In this document: positions 19,897 through 20,613 of the stretch, one piece after another
How positions within the stretch are numbered: the stretch's first letter is position 1
Layout: each line of letters starts with the position of its first letter
DNA from: DAOPZC01 sp035353175
GTDB lineage: Bacteria; Verrucomicrobiota; Kiritimatiellia; RFP12; UBA1067
Assembly (NCBI GenBank): GCA_035353175.1
Contig: DAOPZC010000073.1
Location: 1 to 20,613, forward strand
Direction: 5' to 3'
Length of the DNA stretch: 20,613 nt
Made by a program: the position numbers and the translations under genes
The notes under the pieces: model-generated
Seen by the model: only the letters and a program-made list of their open reading frames with translations
What the model was told of the DNA's origin: nothing
Databases searched by the model: none

Positions 19897-20613
19897 TCTT
19901 GACCTCCTTCGTTCCCGGCCCGGATTGGATCCGGCGGGCCAACTCAGTGTCCACCGTGTTGAAGATCCAGAGCATGAACGCCTTGACCGACTCCGGCCCG
20001 AGCGTCTGCGTCATGCTGTCGATGACCGGCGCGAGCTGCCCCATGTTCGTGAGGCTGGCCAGCGTGCGGTGCTGGTTGACCGAGCGGCCCGACACGCCGG
20101 TCGAGATGCAGTACTCGCCCGACCACGCGGGCTGCGCGAGCACCGCGCCGCCCGCGAGCATCAGTCCCGTCTTGCCGTCCTGCGTCCGCGCGTGCCGCGA
20201 CATGTGGAGCCACATCATCGAGAACAGTTGTGCGAAGGGTTCCGCGAAGCGGTCGACCGCATCGGTGGACATGCCGTTCGCCGCCGACATCATGGCGTTG
20301 ACCTCGGTGGCGGTCTTGCGCTGGTCCGCGCCCGCCACGCTCGCGATCGCGCCCTGGGTGGAGCCCACGCGCTTCATGGCTAGGTTGCGGGAATAGTCCT
20401 GCTGGTAGACGTGGTCCACGCCGGGGTTCTTGGCCCAGACGATTTCCATGCCGTCGAGGAACTCGCCCGCGCGGAAGCGGAAAGGCGTCGAGCGGCGGTG
20501 CCCGGAGAGGAAGGGCTTGCCCGCGAAATCGATGGCGATGGCGCGGGTGGTGCGGTAGGTGGAGGCCTCCTTCTGGTCGACCTCCAGGATCTCGGGGATG
20601 CCGCGCGTGTTGT
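19883..20613 (-). CDS. Phage portal protein, C-terminal part
   Basis: The frame is open to the right edge (about 243 residues remain), so the ATG at 20449 is internal and the true start lies outside the window. The portal forms the dodecameric DNA-entry ring at one capsid vertex. Features seen are a beta-rich segment at the edge (RGIPEILEVDQKEASTYRTT), a mid-region GSTQGAIASVAGADQRKTATEV, where TATEV plus the following long helix is typical of podovirus-type portals, and a helical C-terminus. It is followed, with a 14-nt overlap, by a 93-residue gene. The portal call rests on this pattern and on the neighbouring scaffold-like and capsid genes. Confidence 0.7.
   Translation of the reverse strand, partial: NTRGIPEILEVDQKEASTYRTTRAIAIDFAGKPFLSGHRRSTPFRFRAGEFLDGMEIVWAKNPGVDHVYQQDYSRNLAMKRVGSTQGAIASVAGADQRKTATEVNAMMSAANGMSTDAVDRFAEPFAQLFSMMWLHMSRHARTQDGKTGLMLAGGAVLAQPAWSGEYCISTGVSGRSVNQHRTLASLTNMGQLAPVIDSMTQTLGPESVKAFMLWIFNTVDTELARRIQSGPGTKEVKNAAV

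Larger units (their letters stand above)
6600..20613. mobile_element. Prophage, left end at tRNA-Glu and right end outside the window
   Basis: A tyrosine integrase directly downstream of tRNA-Glu is followed by a long minus-strand set of phage head genes that includes a portal and a major capsid protein. The left boundary should lie in the 3' part of tRNA-Glu (about 6600-6643); the exact attachment core cannot be set without the right end. Host-type genes stop at the tRNA. No terminase, tail tape-measure, replication or lysogeny-repressor gene is visible in this part. The element carries about 6 kb of metal-resistance cargo between the scaffold-like and capsid genes. Confidence 0.8.

Overview
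The window is high-GC bacterial DNA with well-formed sigma-70 type promoters and Shine-Dalgarno sites. The gene content (NamZ-type DUF1343 hydrolase, a 459-residue citrate synthase, an aldo/keto reductase with a ferredoxin tail, UPF0210) would suit an anaerobic or facultative bacterium, possibly of the Verrucomicrobiota/Kiritimatiellota/Lentisphaerota group. That placement is an inference from general resemblance; nothing here is decisive.

Layout. (1) Positions 1-6650 are host chromosome. They hold the 3' end of a namZ-like gene, then a promoter and a three-gene plus-strand operon (citrate synthase, ferredoxin-tailed aldo/keto reductase, MscS channel). A convergent minus-strand pair follows (two-ACT-domain protein and UPF0210), then tRNA-Thr(CGT) on the minus strand and tRNA-Leu(CAG) and tRNA-Glu(CTC) on the plus strand. 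(2) A prophage begins just after tRNA-Glu and runs past the right edge. It starts with a tyrosine integrase on the plus strand. All other phage genes lie on the minus strand and, read in transcription order from the right edge, are: portal (partial), a 93-residue protein, a pentad/heptad-repeat scaffold candidate, major capsid protein (N4-gp56-like), a 191-residue protein, a head-tail adaptor candidate, an 84-residue protein, a secreted 297-residue protein, a one-helix membrane protein, and a 247-residue protein with a central membrane segment.

(3) About 6 kb of non-phage cargo (roughly 13,018-19,043), mostly on the plus strand, sits between the scaffold-like gene and the capsid gene. It carries a CsoR/RcnR-type repressor with an RcnA-type metal exporter, an in-frame hybrid of two truncated genes, a coupled set (tandem DUF1259 protein, TlpA-like thioredoxin, DUF2231-like membrane protein), a ChrA chromate transporter and a small secreted Cys/His protein. 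A perfect 10-bp direct repeat brackets it. Removing one repeat copy plus the cargo would restore a 42-nt gap between the scaffold-like and capsid genes, with the capsid Shine-Dalgarno intact.

How it fits together. The prophage appears to have entered at tRNA-Glu and to carry a metal/chromate-stress island as a 'moron' inside its head operon. The cargo has its own promoter-operator at the left end and a strong terminator at the right end. The capsid gene is therefore cut off from transcription through portal and scaffold and needs its own promoter. Short degenerate heptamer/octamer repeat arrays occupy several gaps between the head genes.
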